From Olsenella sp. Marseille-P4559 (GTDB lineage: Bacteria; Actinomycetota; Coriobacteriia; Coriobacteriales; Atopobiaceae), in NCBI RefSeq assembly GCF_900605015.1, contig NZ_LR027573.1:986727-1050726 (forward strand): DNA of 64,000 bases, written 5' to 3'. A model generated the notes under the pieces. The model had not been told where the DNA came from, searched no databases, and was given only the letters and a program-made list of their open reading frames with translations. Both the position numbers and the translations under genes were made by a program. Positions 53,202 to 62,441 of the stretch are shown one piece after another (position 1 is the first letter of the stretch; each line of letters opens with the position of its first letter).

Positions 53202-54401
53202 CTACTTCTCGCCTCCCACCTTCACATTGGACACTCCCAGCACGAGCTCGGTCTTGGCGTCAAGCCGCTTGGCAAGCTTGCCCAAAAGCCACGACGCCGT
53301 TGCCGTCATGATGAGGTAGAACACGGCGATAACGAGATAGGCATTGAGCTGCTTGTAGTAGATGCCAGAGATGGTAGAGGCGGCAAACGCAAGGTCAAAC
53401 ACGCCAATCACCGAGAGCACCGAGGAGTCCTTGATGTTGATGACCAACTCGTTCGAGAGGCCGGGGATGGCGTAGCGAATGCCCTGCGGAAAGACGACCT
53501 TCACCATGGCCTGCCACTGCGAAAGCCCCAGCGAGCGCGCGGCCTCCATCTGGCCCTTGTCGACAGACTCGATGCCGCCGCGCAGGACCTCCATCATGTA
53601 CGCCGTGGAGTTGAGCGAGACAACCACCAGGCCGGCGATGAAGCGCGACCACACGGCATTGATCTCTGTCACCGACATGCCCGACCCACTGAACAGGCCA
53701 AAGCCCGCATAGTAGATAATCACGCCCTGCACAAGCATTGGCGTGCCACGCACCACCGTGCTGTAGACCCCGGCAAACCCCACGCCAACCTTCTTGAGGA
53801 AGCGGATGAGGTCGTTGTCGGGACGGTCAATCTGCTGGATGCGCACGAAGGCGAGAAGGAGCGCCAGCACAAACGCGATGGCCGTGCCAAAAACTGCCAG
53901 CTCAATGGTAGTGGCAATACCCTGGAGATACGTCGAGTAGCCCTGCTGGAACATGTAGAGGGTCTGGATGAGCATGTCATCCTGCGGCATGGAGGTGGCT
54001 GCCGAAGCGGTTACCCATGCGCTGGCAAAGCCCATCACCGCGCGGTCAACGAACAGCACGATGGCAAGCGCCCAGATAGCGTAGGACCCAAGGCGCAGTG
54101 CGCGCTGGGCACGCGGACGCGTAAACGGCGACGCCTCGGCATATGCATCCCAGTGCGTGAGCTTGAACACAAGTGCCACAGCCGAGAGGACAAGCCACGC
54201 AGCCAGCACGTAGTACATAACGACCTCGACCGTATACGCATGAGCGAGGAAGCTCAGCGACGGCCGCGGCTGGCTGGAGAGCCACATGCCCGCATACGCC
54301 ACGGCTGACGTGCCGAGAAGGACGTAGCGGTGGTCTCGGCGCAGCCACGCGGCAAGGCGTGCGCGCCGCGTGGTGGGCTTGGCGGATAACGCGTCTGTCA
54401 T
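53202..54401 (-). CDS. Polar amino-acid ABC transporter permease
   Basis: A 399-residue membrane protein. The N-terminal 170 residues carry about three extra helices with charged loops. The C-terminal part is a GlnP/HisM-type permease: [44 protein letters not shown], and the EAA loop [40 protein letters not shown] lies 8 bases before ATG 54401; the longer frame is spurious. Confidence 0.94.
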   Translation of the reverse strand: MTDALSAKPTTRRARLAAWLRRDHRYVLLGTSAVAYAGMWLSSQPRPSLSFLAHAYTVEVVMYYVLAAWLVLSAVALVFKLTHWDAYAEASPFTRPRAQRALRLGSYAIWALAIVLFVDRAVMGFASAWVTASAATSMPQDDMLIQTLYMFQQGYSTYLQGIATTIELAVFGTAIAFVLALLLAFVRIQQIDRPDNDLIRFLKKVGVGFAGVYSTVVRGTPMLVQGVIIYYAGFGLFSGSGMSVTEINAVWSRFIAGLVVVSLNSTAYMMEVLRGGIESVDKGQMEAARSLGLSQWQAMVKVVFPQGIRYAIPGLSNELVINIKDSSVLSVIGVFDLAFAASTISGIYYKQLNAYLVIAVFYLIMTATASWLLGKLAKRLDAKTELVLGVSNVKVGGEK

Positions 54402-54420
54402 TGTGCTTCGCTCCTTGCCG

Positions 54421-55362
54421 CTATTCCGGCTGGCGGTCCATGCAGCCATCCCACATGCTCTGGCGCTCGTCCGCCGAGATGCCATCGATGACCTCGTTGA
54501 TCTTGGCGAGAACCGCATCCTGGCCCTTGGCGATGGCCGCGTTGTCGGGGTTGGAGGCGTCCGTGAAGCCCTCGCCCTCGGCGAGGTCAACCCTCTTGAG
54601 CGTGGGATAGCTCTTGAGGAGGCGCGGCAGCGAGAGGGACGAGAAGGTAATGGCGTCGCAGGTACCATTCATGAGGCCGTCGACCACCAGCGGAACGGTT
54701 GCCACCGGCGTGAGGTGGTTCACGTTGGGAATCTGGTCGATGAGGTCGTCGTAGAAGGTGTCCTTCTGGCCAAGGACCGAGGCACCCGAGAAGTCGGAGA
54801 GCTTGGTGGCATTGGCGTAGGGCGAGTCCTGCTTGACGACCATGATGACCTCGTCGTCGATGTAGGAGTTGGAGAAGTCTGCGGACTGGGCACGCTCGTC
54901 TGTGACGGACATGCCCGCGCAGATGATGTCGATCTGGCTGTTAACCAGCGAGTCGACGAGGCTGCCAAACTCCATCTTCACCGCGACCGGATCCATGTTG
55001 AGGGCGCTGGCAATCTTCTTGGCCACCTGCACGTCATAGCCGTCGGCATAGGCACCATCGACATTCTCGATGGGAATGGTGGTATCGCTCGCCGTGGACT
55101 CCTGCCAGTTGTAGGGGGCGTAGGCAGCCTCCATGCCAACGCGCAGGGTCTTGCCGTCACCGAGCTTGAGAGAGTCCGAGGGCGAGGAGCTTGTCGAGGA
55201 GGCCGACGAGGAGGCCGAGGACGCGTCGCCCGACTGGGCGGCAGGGCCGCATGCCGTGAGGACGGTCATCCCCCCAACGGTGAGGGCCGTAATGCCCGAG
55301 GCCCTAAGAAAGTCTCGACGAGAAAATGAGCCAGACACGCGCTGGATGGGATGCCTCTTCAT
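54421..55362 (-). CDS. Amino-acid ABC transporter substrate-binding lipoprotein
   Basis: A 313-residue protein. Its signal combines a twin-arginine motif (SRRDFLRAS) with a lipobox (LTACG, Cys about residue 38). A Ser-rich linker follows, then a type II periplasmic binding fold: KTLRVGMEAAYAPYNWQ, YDVQVAKKIASAL, MEFGSLVDSLVNSQIDIICAGMSVTDERAQSADFSNSY. It precedes the permease and ATPase genes. The exact amino acid cannot be told from sequence. Confidence 0.93.
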   Translation of the reverse strand: MKRHPIQRVSGSFSRRDFLRASGITALTVGGMTVLTACGPAAQSGDASSASSSASSTSSSPSDSLKLGDGKTLRVGMEAAYAPYNWQESTASDTTIPIENVDGAYADGYDVQVAKKIASALNMDPVAVKMEFGSLVDSLVNSQIDIICAGMSVTDERAQSADFSNSYIDDEVIMVVKQDSPYANATKLSDFSGASVLGQKDTFYDDLIDQIPNVNHLTPVATVPLVVDGLMNGTCDAITFSSLSLPRLLKSYPTLKRVDLAEGEGFTDASNPDNAAIAKGQDAVLAKINEVIDGISADERQSMWDGCMDRQPE

Positions 55363-55582
55363 GGTTGTCCTCCTTGGACGGTTCCCGCTGTTCCCCTTTC
55401 GCGCGGCGCAACCGGAGGGGACCCATTCCCCTCCCCCTTGCAAACGGGGCCCACCCCTGCGACCCGATGCGAGAAAGTTACGCGCACAGGGAAACGATAC
55501 TCCTCCGACGGCGGCGCGTCCCAATGGTCACAGCGAGGTAACAATGGCCGGGATGCATGCGGACGGGAGACCGGCTGCCACC
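55363..55582. other. Intergenic before the amino-acid transporter operon
   Basis: About 220 bases of GC-rich sequence lie between the binding-protein start and the tsaD end. No gene and no strong promoter are recognised; the binding-protein promoter must lie here. Confidence 0.4.
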
Positions 55583-58018
55583 CTACCAGCTGGGTGGCAC
55601 GGGGGCATCGGTTGTGGACCAGGCCCCCAGTGGCGCGTTGGGGTCCGCGTCAAGCGTAAGCGGCGCGAAGTTGCGTGCACGGTAGCTGCGCAGGGCCGCA
55701 ACGCTGATCATGGCCGCGTTGTCCCCGCATGCCCTCATGGGCGGAACGGTCACACGCACGCCGCGCTTGCCAAACGCCTCGTGGTACGCCGCGCGCAGCT
55801 GTGGGTTGGCAGCGACGCCGCCGCCCACGCAGAAGTCCGAGACGCCCGTCTGCTCAACGGCCGTCACGGCCTTGGCCACCTGCACGTCAATCACTGCCGC
55901 CTCGAAAGACGCCGCGAGGTCGGGCAGGTCGATAGGTCGACCGGCACGATTCTCGCCCTCGATGTAGGTAATGACAGCGGTCTTCAGGCCCGAAAGCGAG
56001 AATTGATAGTCTCCGCTGTGCATCATCGCGCGCGGGAAGTGGATGGCACGCGGGTTGCCCTTTGCTGCAAGTCGGCTGATGACGGGGCCGCCGGGATACC
56101 CCAGGCCAAGCGCCTTGGCCACCTTGTCGAAGGCCTCGCCCACCGCATCGTCGATGGTGGTCCCCAGAATCTGGTAGTCTCCCCATCCACGCACGTAGAC
56201 CAGCATGGTATTGCCGCCAGAGACCAGGCTCGCCACGAAGGGGGGCTCAAGGTCCGGCGTCTCGAAGAGGTTGGCGAGCAGGTGCCCCTCAAGGTGATGC
56301 ACCGCAATCAGCGGCAACCCGGTAGATGCGCAAAGCCCCTTCGCAAACGCAACGCCCACCACAAGGGCACCCACAAGGCCAGGACCAGCCGTGACCCCCA
56401 CGGCCGAGAGGTCTGCCGCGGTAAGCGTGTCGCACCCAAAGTGCGCACCAGCCTGTGCCATGGCCTCCTCATACACGCCCACGATAGCCTCGACGTGCTT
56501 GCGGCTGGCAATCTCGGGCACCACGCCGCCAAAGCGTGCGTGGAAGTCAATCGAGGTAGCAACTACGCTCGAGCAGACAGCGCCGTGCGAGTCCACCACG
56601 GCAACGGCCGTCTCGTCACAAGAAGACTCGATCGAGAGGACCAGGTCGCCGGCGGCAGCCAGCGCCTCCTTGCATGCGGTGTCGCGCGGGCCCGCAAGGA
56701 TGGGCCACGGGCGGATGGAGGCGTGCGGCTCGGGGCGCTTGCCCAAAGACTCAACGTCACCCGCAAGCGGGAACTCCGCGCTCAAGATAAGGGCGTCATG
56801 TCCACCGGCATAGTAGCCCGGACGGCGGCCAATCTCAACAAAGCCCAGGTGGAAGTAGGTGGTTAGGGCAGGACCGTTCTTCTCGTCCACTTCGAGAGAA
56901 GCCGTCTTTGCGTTGAGCACGTGCGCATCGTAGCACAGGCGCGCCACCAGGCGGGAAGCAACGCCCTGGCGGCGGTGCCCCTCCTCCACAGCCACATCGC
57001 AGATCTCGAAGTTGTCACCGGCCATCATGCCACCGGCAAAGCCGATGATGCGGCCAAGGTCGTGCGCGACCCACCAACTGCGACCCGGCTGCGAGAGCTC
57101 CTCGTAGAAGAGCTTCTCGGTCCAAGGAGTATGAGAGGAGCCCGAGAAGGCCGCCGCCTCCAGCTTAGCAACGGCGGAGAGGTCGTTCACGGACATGGGA
57201 CGCAGCTGCAGGTGCCTGTCGGCCAGCGCGTCGTCCACTCCGGTAACCTCGACGCTTGCGGGAGCCTTGAGGCCAAGGCGCCTGCGCTCGTTCTCCTCGG
57301 CATCCGAGAGGCGCGTGTAGATGGGCAGCACCAGTGCCGGATCGCCCGGGCCAAGGGGCTGCGCGGCGGCCGCAAGCGCCAGGCCCTCGCCCGTGGGGTA
57401 CCAGAGCCTCTCGTCGAGGATGTTCGCGAACCCGGCCGCCTCAAAGCGCGCGCGGTACCTCTTGAGCCCGTTGCCAGTGAGGATGAGCTGGGACGCATCC
57501 CCGCGTGCCGCCCATGCCGCCACGCATTCATCGGCCTTGCAGACCGTCTCGGTGGCAAACGCGCGGTGGACCCCAGCGTCATCCAGCCGGTAGGTGCCTG
57601 GGTATACCTCGCCCCGCATAGCGTCATCGGCCACGCCGAGAAGCCCGCGCACGCCCGCCCGCCAGGCAACCCATGCCGTGGCATCCATGACCGAGACTCC
57701 GTGGAGCGGCTTCGAGAGGCCGCACGAGAGACCCTTTGCAGTCGCGATGCCAATGCGCACGCCGGTAAAGCTACCGGGACCGCGGCCCACAAGAACGCAG
57801 TCGATGTCAGCCATGGTGTTGCCGCAGTCATCGAGGGCCGCGAGAGCCGTGGTGACCAGCTCGACGTTGGCCTGCCGGCGGCACAGGTGGTCGCGCGCCG
57901 CAAGGACGTGCGGGGTCGCGTCGGTCCTCCAGGAGACCACCGCACAGGCAAGCATGTCGGTGGACGTATCGATGGCCAGGGCAAGGCCCTGGGGGTTGGT
58001 ATCGCCTGTCATTCTCAT
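55583..58018 (-). CDS. TsaB-RimI-TsaD triple fusion
   Basis: An 811-residue fusion. The TsaB part has LALAIDTSTDMLACAV and VGRGPGSFTGVRIGIATAKGL. The RimI-type GNAT acetyltransferase follows (about 270-430, EICDVAVEEGHRRQGVASRLV). The C-terminal TsaD has LSIESSCDETAVAVV (about 457), HHLEGH (metal-binding His) and VSGGNTMLVYV, GGGVAANPQLR. TsaB and TsaD with TsaE make N6-threonylcarbamoyladenosine in tRNA; RimI acetylates the N-terminus of ribosomal protein S18. GGAG lies before ATG 58018. Such fusions occur in Coriobacteria. Confidence 0.95.
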   Translation of the reverse strand: MRMTGDTNPQGLALAIDTSTDMLACAVVSWRTDATPHVLAARDHLCRRQANVELVTTALAALDDCGNTMADIDCVLVGRGPGSFTGVRIGIATAKGLSCGLSKPLHGVSVMDATAWVAWRAGVRGLLGVADDAMRGEVYPGTYRLDDAGVHRAFATETVCKADECVAAWAARGDASQLILTGNGLKRYRARFEAAGFANILDERLWYPTGEGLALAAAAQPLGPGDPALVLPIYTRLSDAEENERRRLGLKAPASVEVTGVDDALADRHLQLRPMSVNDLSAVAKLEAAAFSGSSHTPWTEKLFYEELSQPGRSWWVAHDLGRIIGFAGGMMAGDNFEICDVAVEEGHRRQGVASRLVARLCYDAHVLNAKTASLEVDEKNGPALTTYFHLGFVEIGRRPGYYAGGHDALILSAEFPLAGDVESLGKRPEPHASIRPWPILAGPRDTACKEALAAAGDLVLSIESSCDETAVAVVDSHGAVCSSVVATSIDFHARFGGVVPEIASRKHVEAIVGVYEEAMAQAGAHFGCDTLTAADLSAVGVTAGPGLVGALVVGVAFAKGLCASTGLPLIAVHHLEGHLLANLFETPDLEPPFVASLVSGGNTMLVYVRGWGDYQILGTTIDDAVGEAFDKVAKALGLGYPGGPVISRLAAKGNPRAIHFPRAMMHSGDYQFSLSGLKTAVITYIEGENRAGRPIDLPDLAASFEAAVIDVQVAKAVTAVEQTGVSDFCVGGGVAANPQLRAAYHEAFGKRGVRVTVPPMRACGDNAAMISVAALRSYRARNFAPLTLDADPNAPLGAWSTTDAPVPPSW

Positions 58019-58176
58019 CTGTCTCCAGAAACGTGGCATCTTCACGGGGGATAGTGTAGCGCGCAGCCACCAGGGGCTGTCGAGACGTTTTCAGACACAT
58101 AATGGTGCACGTGACCCCTGTTCCATCTGAAAGCGCCTCAATGGCCCGCAAGGCCCTGCGCCGAGAGCGACGAGAC

Positions 58177-58261
58177 GCAGACCCTATGCCGTAGCCTCCG
58201 CCAGCGCGTCGGCCAGCTCCTCGCCACGGGCATCGTGGGCGACAAGGCGCACCTCGCGCGG
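58177..58261. repeat. Duplicate of the tsaE 3' end
   Basis: 84 of 85 bases match 60101-60185, which holds the stop and last codons of tsaE. The remnant lies on the far side of the AlbA gene from the full tsaE. Confidence 0.85.
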
Positions 58262-58273
58262 CCCACGTGTGGC

Positions 58274-58400
58274 TGATAAGTGAGTGATAAGTGAGAGGCA
58301 AGTGAGCGGGGTTGAAGACTCGCAGGTGAGGGCGATGTGCCACTCCCAGCCGTGCGGGCATTGCCCCTTTTTGATAAGTGAGCTGCAAGTGAAACCCGCG
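58274..58400. repeat. Segment with TGATAAGTGAG tandem units, left copy
   Basis: Starts with two 11-base units TGATAAGTGAG, then GAGGCAAGTGAGC, then about 85 bases closely matching the right copy at 59918-60055, which has three units. It is non-coding and flanks the AlbA gene. Confidence 0.8.
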
Positions 58401-58420
58401 GGATGACGGGGAGACTGCCC

Positions 58421-59887
58421 CTACGACCACCCCGGAACATAGCGACGATACCTTGCGCTCGCATCCTCGTCTTCGAGTTTTATCAGCCCCGTTGCACAGC
58501 ACTCCCTAAGGAGTCTAGAGATCGCTACGAGGTCTCTCTGAGTAGAAGACATACCAAAGCGACCTCGTACCGTCTGATTGCTCGCCGCCTCCCCCTGCGC
58601 GTACATCAGGCATGTATGCCAGTACACCGCCTCTTTTCTCTCCTGCTTTGTCATTCGGTCATAACTGCTGCCCGAAGAGAGCGTGACCCTGGTCCCCTGC
58701 ACCTCGTCGCTTACCATCTTTGGTCCCAGCTGGTGCGTCTCTTCGCACGATTCGACTGCGAGGTCCCAGCCCGTTCCACCCTCTTCGCAAAGGTCCATCT
58801 GCCTCAGGATGTTGACTAGCCCGGTATTCCTCGTCTTTGGCAGGGCATTGAGAACCCTATCCGGCGGAATGAGACTGGCCCCTGGATTAGAGAACTCCAC
58901 CCTGTTTTCGTAGATTGCAACAAGCGGCCCCATTGTCGTTACCGTCAGATCCTGGTGAATGACGGTGTTGGAGAGGAGCTCGCGAATCGCTGTCTGTGGG
59001 TATGCCCTCACGACACGCCTAAACGCACCATCAGTCTGTTCTCGCGCAGGAATCACGGACATGACATATTCTTCGGCCTTTCCAAGCGCCATTGCGTAGC
59101 CCTCATCAAAGGTCTTATCGTCAAGTATCCGGGTATTACCCCTCCCGGCAAAACGTAGGACTCGAAGTGCCCTCTTCCGAAGGCCTGGGATACTTGTCAG
59201 CCTTCTAGCGATGAGAAGCGCTCCAAGGTTCGTGATTGCATAGAGACCGTTATCCTGCTTCTTCGCAAGGCCCTGCTCGCACAGGGGCACCATGCAAGCT
59301 TCAATAGAGCTTGGTGCCTGCAGCCCCAGCAGCCTAAAAAAGCTTTCAAGATCTAGGTAATCCGCAGCTTCGGCGCAAGTGAGGTCACCCACCGCCATGC
59401 GTTCTTCGAAGTTTGAGCTCTGCAGGCGCCGCCACAGCTCAGCCTCGCGGTTAGAGGCTGTCACCAGCTCTTTTGTGCTGCTTCCAACGCGAATGTATGC
59501 CTTCTTCTCGAAATAGACAGGCTGCCCAGAGGCCGCACTCACAACCGCCACGACAAACGAGCGTCCATCATGCTCGATAGAAACGAAATCGAAGTTGACA
59601 TTAGGTGACAGCATCCTCTGCAGCCAAATCTGAAGGTCTTGGTTGCCCTTAGCCTTTGCGGACAGCGGATCAAACGTAGTACCGACAAGTTCGTGCGTAT
59701 CATCAGCGACGCCCCAAACCTTGTAAGCAGACTCGCGACCGTAGTATGCGGCAGAGTTTGCAAGCGCAGAGATATCCTGACCTATTCGCACCGGATCGGC
59801 ATTGTTCTCCTTGAACTCTATCCACTCAGTTTCGTTCGGATATCCAACAAGCTGGTACAGAAGGTCCATTGGGGTGGTCTTGGTCAT
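58421..59887 (-). CDS. Schlafen/AlbA_2 domain ATP-binding protein
   Basis: A 488-residue protein. The N-terminal AlbA_2 (Schlafen) domain has ETEWIEFKENNADPVRIGQDISALANSAAYYGRESAYKVWGVADD. A middle region (about 270-400) carries an ATP-binding-like pattern (AIRELLSNTVIHQDLT, IYENRVEFSNPG, GTGWDLAVESCEE), and the C-terminus is helix-turn-helix-like (TVRGRFGMSSTQRDLVAISRLL). Members are transcription regulators or antiphage factors. ATG 59887 has GGGAGG upstream. It splits the tsaD-tsaE neighbourhood and is flanked by duplicated segments, a sign of insertion. Confidence 0.87.
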   Translation of the reverse strand: MTKTTPMDLLYQLVGYPNETEWIEFKENNADPVRIGQDISALANSAAYYGRESAYKVWGVADDTHELVGTTFDPLSAKAKGNQDLQIWLQRMLSPNVNFDFVSIEHDGRSFVVAVVSAASGQPVYFEKKAYIRVGSSTKELVTASNREAELWRRLQSSNFEERMAVGDLTCAEAADYLDLESFFRLLGLQAPSSIEACMVPLCEQGLAKKQDNGLYAITNLGALLIARRLTSIPGLRKRALRVLRFAGRGNTRILDDKTFDEGYAMALGKAEEYVMSVIPAREQTDGAFRRVVRAYPQTAIRELLSNTVIHQDLTVTTMGPLVAIYENRVEFSNPGASLIPPDRVLNALPKTRNTGLVNILRQMDLCEEGGTGWDLAVESCEETHQLGPKMVSDEVQGTRVTLSSGSSYDRMTKQERKEAVYWHTCLMYAQGEAASNQTVRGRFGMSSTQRDLVAISRLLRECCATGLIKLEDEDASARYRRYVPGWS

Positions 59888-59917
59888 CTTGCCTCCCGCA
59901 GCCAAAGCAAAGTTCGG

Positions 59918-60055
59918 TGATAAGTGAATGATAAGTGAGTGATAAGCGAGAGGCAAGTGATCGGGGTTGAAGACTCGCAGGTGAGGGCGATGCGCCACTC
60001 CCAGCCGCGCGGGCATTGCCCCTTTTTGATAAGTGAGCTGCAAGTGAAGCCCGCA
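59918..60055. repeat. Segment with TGATAAGTGAG tandem units, right copy
   Basis: Three 11-base units instead of two, then the same about 85 bases as the left copy with a few changes. It lies just upstream of the AlbA gene start. Confidence 0.8.
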
Positions 60056-60107
60056 GACGTCGCGCTTGGCAACGCCGCCAGGCGTGGCCGCCGCAGCACC
60101 GCAGACC

Positions 60108-60605
60108 CTATGCCGTAGCCTCCGCCAGCGCGTCGGCCAGCTCCTCGCCACGGGCGTCGTGGGCGACAAGGCGCACCTCGCGCGGGGGCTCCTCACCCGG
60201 TGCCGCCTCGGCCTCGAGTCGCGTAACAAACACATCCACGCGGGCGACGCCGATTTCGTCGGCAAACTGCTCGCCCCATTCGATCACGCAGACGCCATCG
60301 GCACCCAGCACGTCAAAGAGGCCCGTGTCCTCGAGTTGCTCCGCGCGATCAAGTCGATAGAGGTCAAAGTGGTCAAGGTCCATCTCACGCCCGTGATAGA
60401 CCATCTCGATGGTAAAGGTGGGGCTCGTGACGTCTTCCGTGACGCCCATGCCTGCGGCAATGCCCTTGGTGAGCTGGGTCTTCCCGGCACCCAGGTCTCC
60501 GGTGAGCACAAGCACGTCACCCTCCCGGAGAAGCTCTCCCAGCACGCGGCCAAGCGCGATGGTCTCCTCCTGCGATGCGGTCCTGAATGAGACCTCTCGT
60601 GCCAC
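60108..60605 (-). CDS. tsaE: tRNA t6A synthesis ATPase TsaE
   Basis: A 165-residue P-loop protein: VLTGDLGAGKTQLTKGIA (Walker A), VTSPTFTIEMVYHGREMDLDHFDLYRL and VCVIEWGE. It starts at GTG 60605 with GGGG upstream. It works with TsaB and TsaD, whose fused gene lies 2 kb away beyond the AlbA gene. The C-terminal end is duplicated at 58177-58261. Confidence 0.96.
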   Translation of the reverse strand: MAREVSFRTASQEETIALGRVLGELLREGDVLVLTGDLGAGKTQLTKGIAAGMGVTEDVTSPTFTIEMVYHGREMDLDHFDLYRLDRAEQLEDTGLFDVLGADGVCVIEWGEQFADEIGVARVDVFVTRLEAEAAPGEEPPREVRLVAHDARGEELADALAEATA

Positions 60606-60611
60606 AGTCAG

Positions 60612-61280
60612 TCACCCCTTCCTCGGGCCAGGTGGGTTGTCTCGCAGCCATTGGCCCACCATCGCAAGGTCGCTCTCGAGGAGCGGCTGCCAGTCAGAGT
60701 GATAAATGCAGGCGGCAGGATGGAACGTGGGACACACCACAAAGTGCCCCGTCTGATACAGCTTGCCACGCAGCGACGTGACGCCGGCCTCGGTTCTCAG
60801 CACAAACTGAGAGGCAAAGTTGCCCAGGCACACAAGAACGTCGGGCCACACGGAGCGGATCTGCTCGCGCAGGAAAGGCGAGCAGGCCGCAATCTCCTCG
60901 GGCTTGGGGTTACGGTTCCCAGGTGGACGGCACTTGACCACGTTGGCAATGTAGATCTGGTCATGCGTAAGGCCGGCAAGCGAGAGAAGCGAGTCGAGCT
61001 TATGGCCGGCGGCCCCCACGAAGGGTTTGCCCTGCAGGTCTTCGTTGCGGCCGGGACCCTCGCCCACGAACATCACACGCGCATTGGGGTTGCCAACCCC
61101 AAACACGAGATTCGTGCGCGTCTGCCCCAGGGGGCAGAGCTGGCAGTCGCCCATAACGGAGCGAATCTCCTTGAGCGTGACCTCCTGCGGCCCCTGATGC
61201 TCATGGCCGGGAATATGCATCACCGACATTTCTCCATCATCCTCCAAGAGGCTGGCGCGCCCGCGCCGACGCTTAGACAT
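60612..61280 (-). CDS. Type-4 uracil-DNA glycosylase
   Basis: A 222-residue enzyme. FVGEGPGRNEDLQGKPFVGAAG is the family 4/5 active-site motif. Four Cys fit the 4Fe-4S cluster: CQLCPLGQTR near the start, and CSPFLREQ with VCLGNFASQF or VVCPTFHPAAC further on. HPAAC is the second catalytic motif. It removes uracil from DNA. It overlaps the end of alr by 8 bases. Confidence 0.92.
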   Translation of the reverse strand: MSKRRRGRASLLEDDGEMSVMHIPGHEHQGPQEVTLKEIRSVMGDCQLCPLGQTRTNLVFGVGNPNARVMFVGEGPGRNEDLQGKPFVGAAGHKLDSLLSLAGLTHDQIYIANVVKCRPPGNRNPKPEEIAACSPFLREQIRSVWPDVLVCLGNFASQFVLRTEAGVTSLRGKLYQTGHFVVCPTFHPAACIYHSDWQPLLESDLAMVGQWLRDNPPGPRKG

Positions 61281-62430
61281 AGACCTTCTCAAGACGCATG
61301 CCAAAGTCGCATACGACTTCGTAGTTGATGGTGTCGCGAAGCTGGGCCATCTCGTCGACGGTAATCTCCTCGTCACCGTCGCGACCAATGACAGTTACCA
61401 CATCGCCCATCTTGACCGGCTTTGCCGGGCGATATGCGCGCGCGTTGTTCACATCCACCGCAAACATGAACTGGTCCATGCAGATGCGGCCAACCTGACG
61501 GCAGCGCACACCATTCACGATAACGTCCATGTTGTTCGAGAGCGTGCGCGCAAGGCCGTCGGCATAGCCGATGGGTACCGTGGCCACCTGTATGTTCTGC
61601 TTGGGGACGCGCCAGGTGAGGCCGTAGCCAACGCCGTCACCCACGTTAGGGTAGATGGCCCGAACGATACGCCCACGCACGCTCATGACAGGCTCGAGCT
61701 GGATGCGCGGTGTCGTGGTCTCGGCAGGCTGCAGACCATAGAGGCCAATTCCCACACGGCACATGTCGAAGTGGCACTCAGGGTGCAAGACGGTACCCGG
61801 TGTGTTGTCGCAGTGGACAAGGCCAGTCTCCAGGCCGGCCTCGCGCACAATAGAGACAGCCTCCTTGAAGCGGTTGAGCTGGAGCGCAAAGTCCCAATCG
61901 TCAATAAGGTCGGCGGTGGCGAAGTGCGTGAACATGCCTGCGCACTCAAGCCCACGGTGGAAGTCGACGGTCCGCCTCAGCTCGAGCACGTCCTCGCGGC
62001 ACACGCCGATGCGCGTCATGCCGGTGTCGACAGCCAGGTGGTAGCGAGCCACCTTGCCCAAAGCGGCGGCGCACTCGCCCAGTGCAAGGGCAAACTCGGC
62101 CGTGTAGACCGAGGGCATAATGTCGTGGTCCACAAGGGTCTGCACGCACTCCACGGGCGGCTCGGAGAGCAGCAGGATGGGCCATTCGATGCCCGCCCGG
62201 CGAAGCCTCACGCCCTCTTCCACGGTGGCAACGGCAAACTGGTCCGCACCGGCAGAGTGCATGGCGCGGACGCAGCGCTCGGCACCGTGACCATAGGCGT
62301 CGGACTTCACGACGCACATCATCTTGACGCCAGGCCCCAAGAGAGCCTTGAACTTGCGCGTATTCCCCTTGAGGGCAGCAAGGTCAATTTCGACCCACGA
62401 CCACCTGCTCGCAGGGCTCTGAACTGCCAT
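61273..62430 (-). CDS. alr: Alanine racemase
   Basis: A 385-residue PLP enzyme. VVKSDAYGHGAERCV holds the PLP lysine (about residue 42), YHLAVDTGMTRIG follows, and VGYGLTWRV with QVATVPIGYADGLAR holds the catalytic Tyr. CMDQFMFAVD is the other conserved block. It makes D-alanine for peptidoglycan. GGAG lies 8 bases before the ATG. Confidence 0.97.
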   Translation of the reverse strand: MAVQSPASRWSWVEIDLAALKGNTRKFKALLGPGVKMMCVVKSDAYGHGAERCVRAMHSAGADQFAVATVEEGVRLRRAGIEWPILLLSEPPVECVQTLVDHDIMPSVYTAEFALALGECAAALGKVARYHLAVDTGMTRIGVCREDVLELRRTVDFHRGLECAGMFTHFATADLIDDWDFALQLNRFKEAVSIVREAGLETGLVHCDNTPGTVLHPECHFDMCRVGIGLYGLQPAETTTPRIQLEPVMSVRGRIVRAIYPNVGDGVGYGLTWRVPKQNIQVATVPIGYADGLARTLSNNMDVIVNGVRCRQVGRICMDQFMFAVDVNNARAYRPAKPVKMGDVVTVIGRDGDEEITVDEMAQLRDTINYEVVCDFGMRLEKVYV

Positions 62431-62441
62431 GCCTTCGCTCC

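Noticed and set aside
60101-60265. N-terminal extension of the AlbA gene through the TGATAAGTGAG segment
   Set aside because: It would read antisense-independent repeat DNA and the tsaE end; GGGAGG before ATG 59887 fits the domain start.
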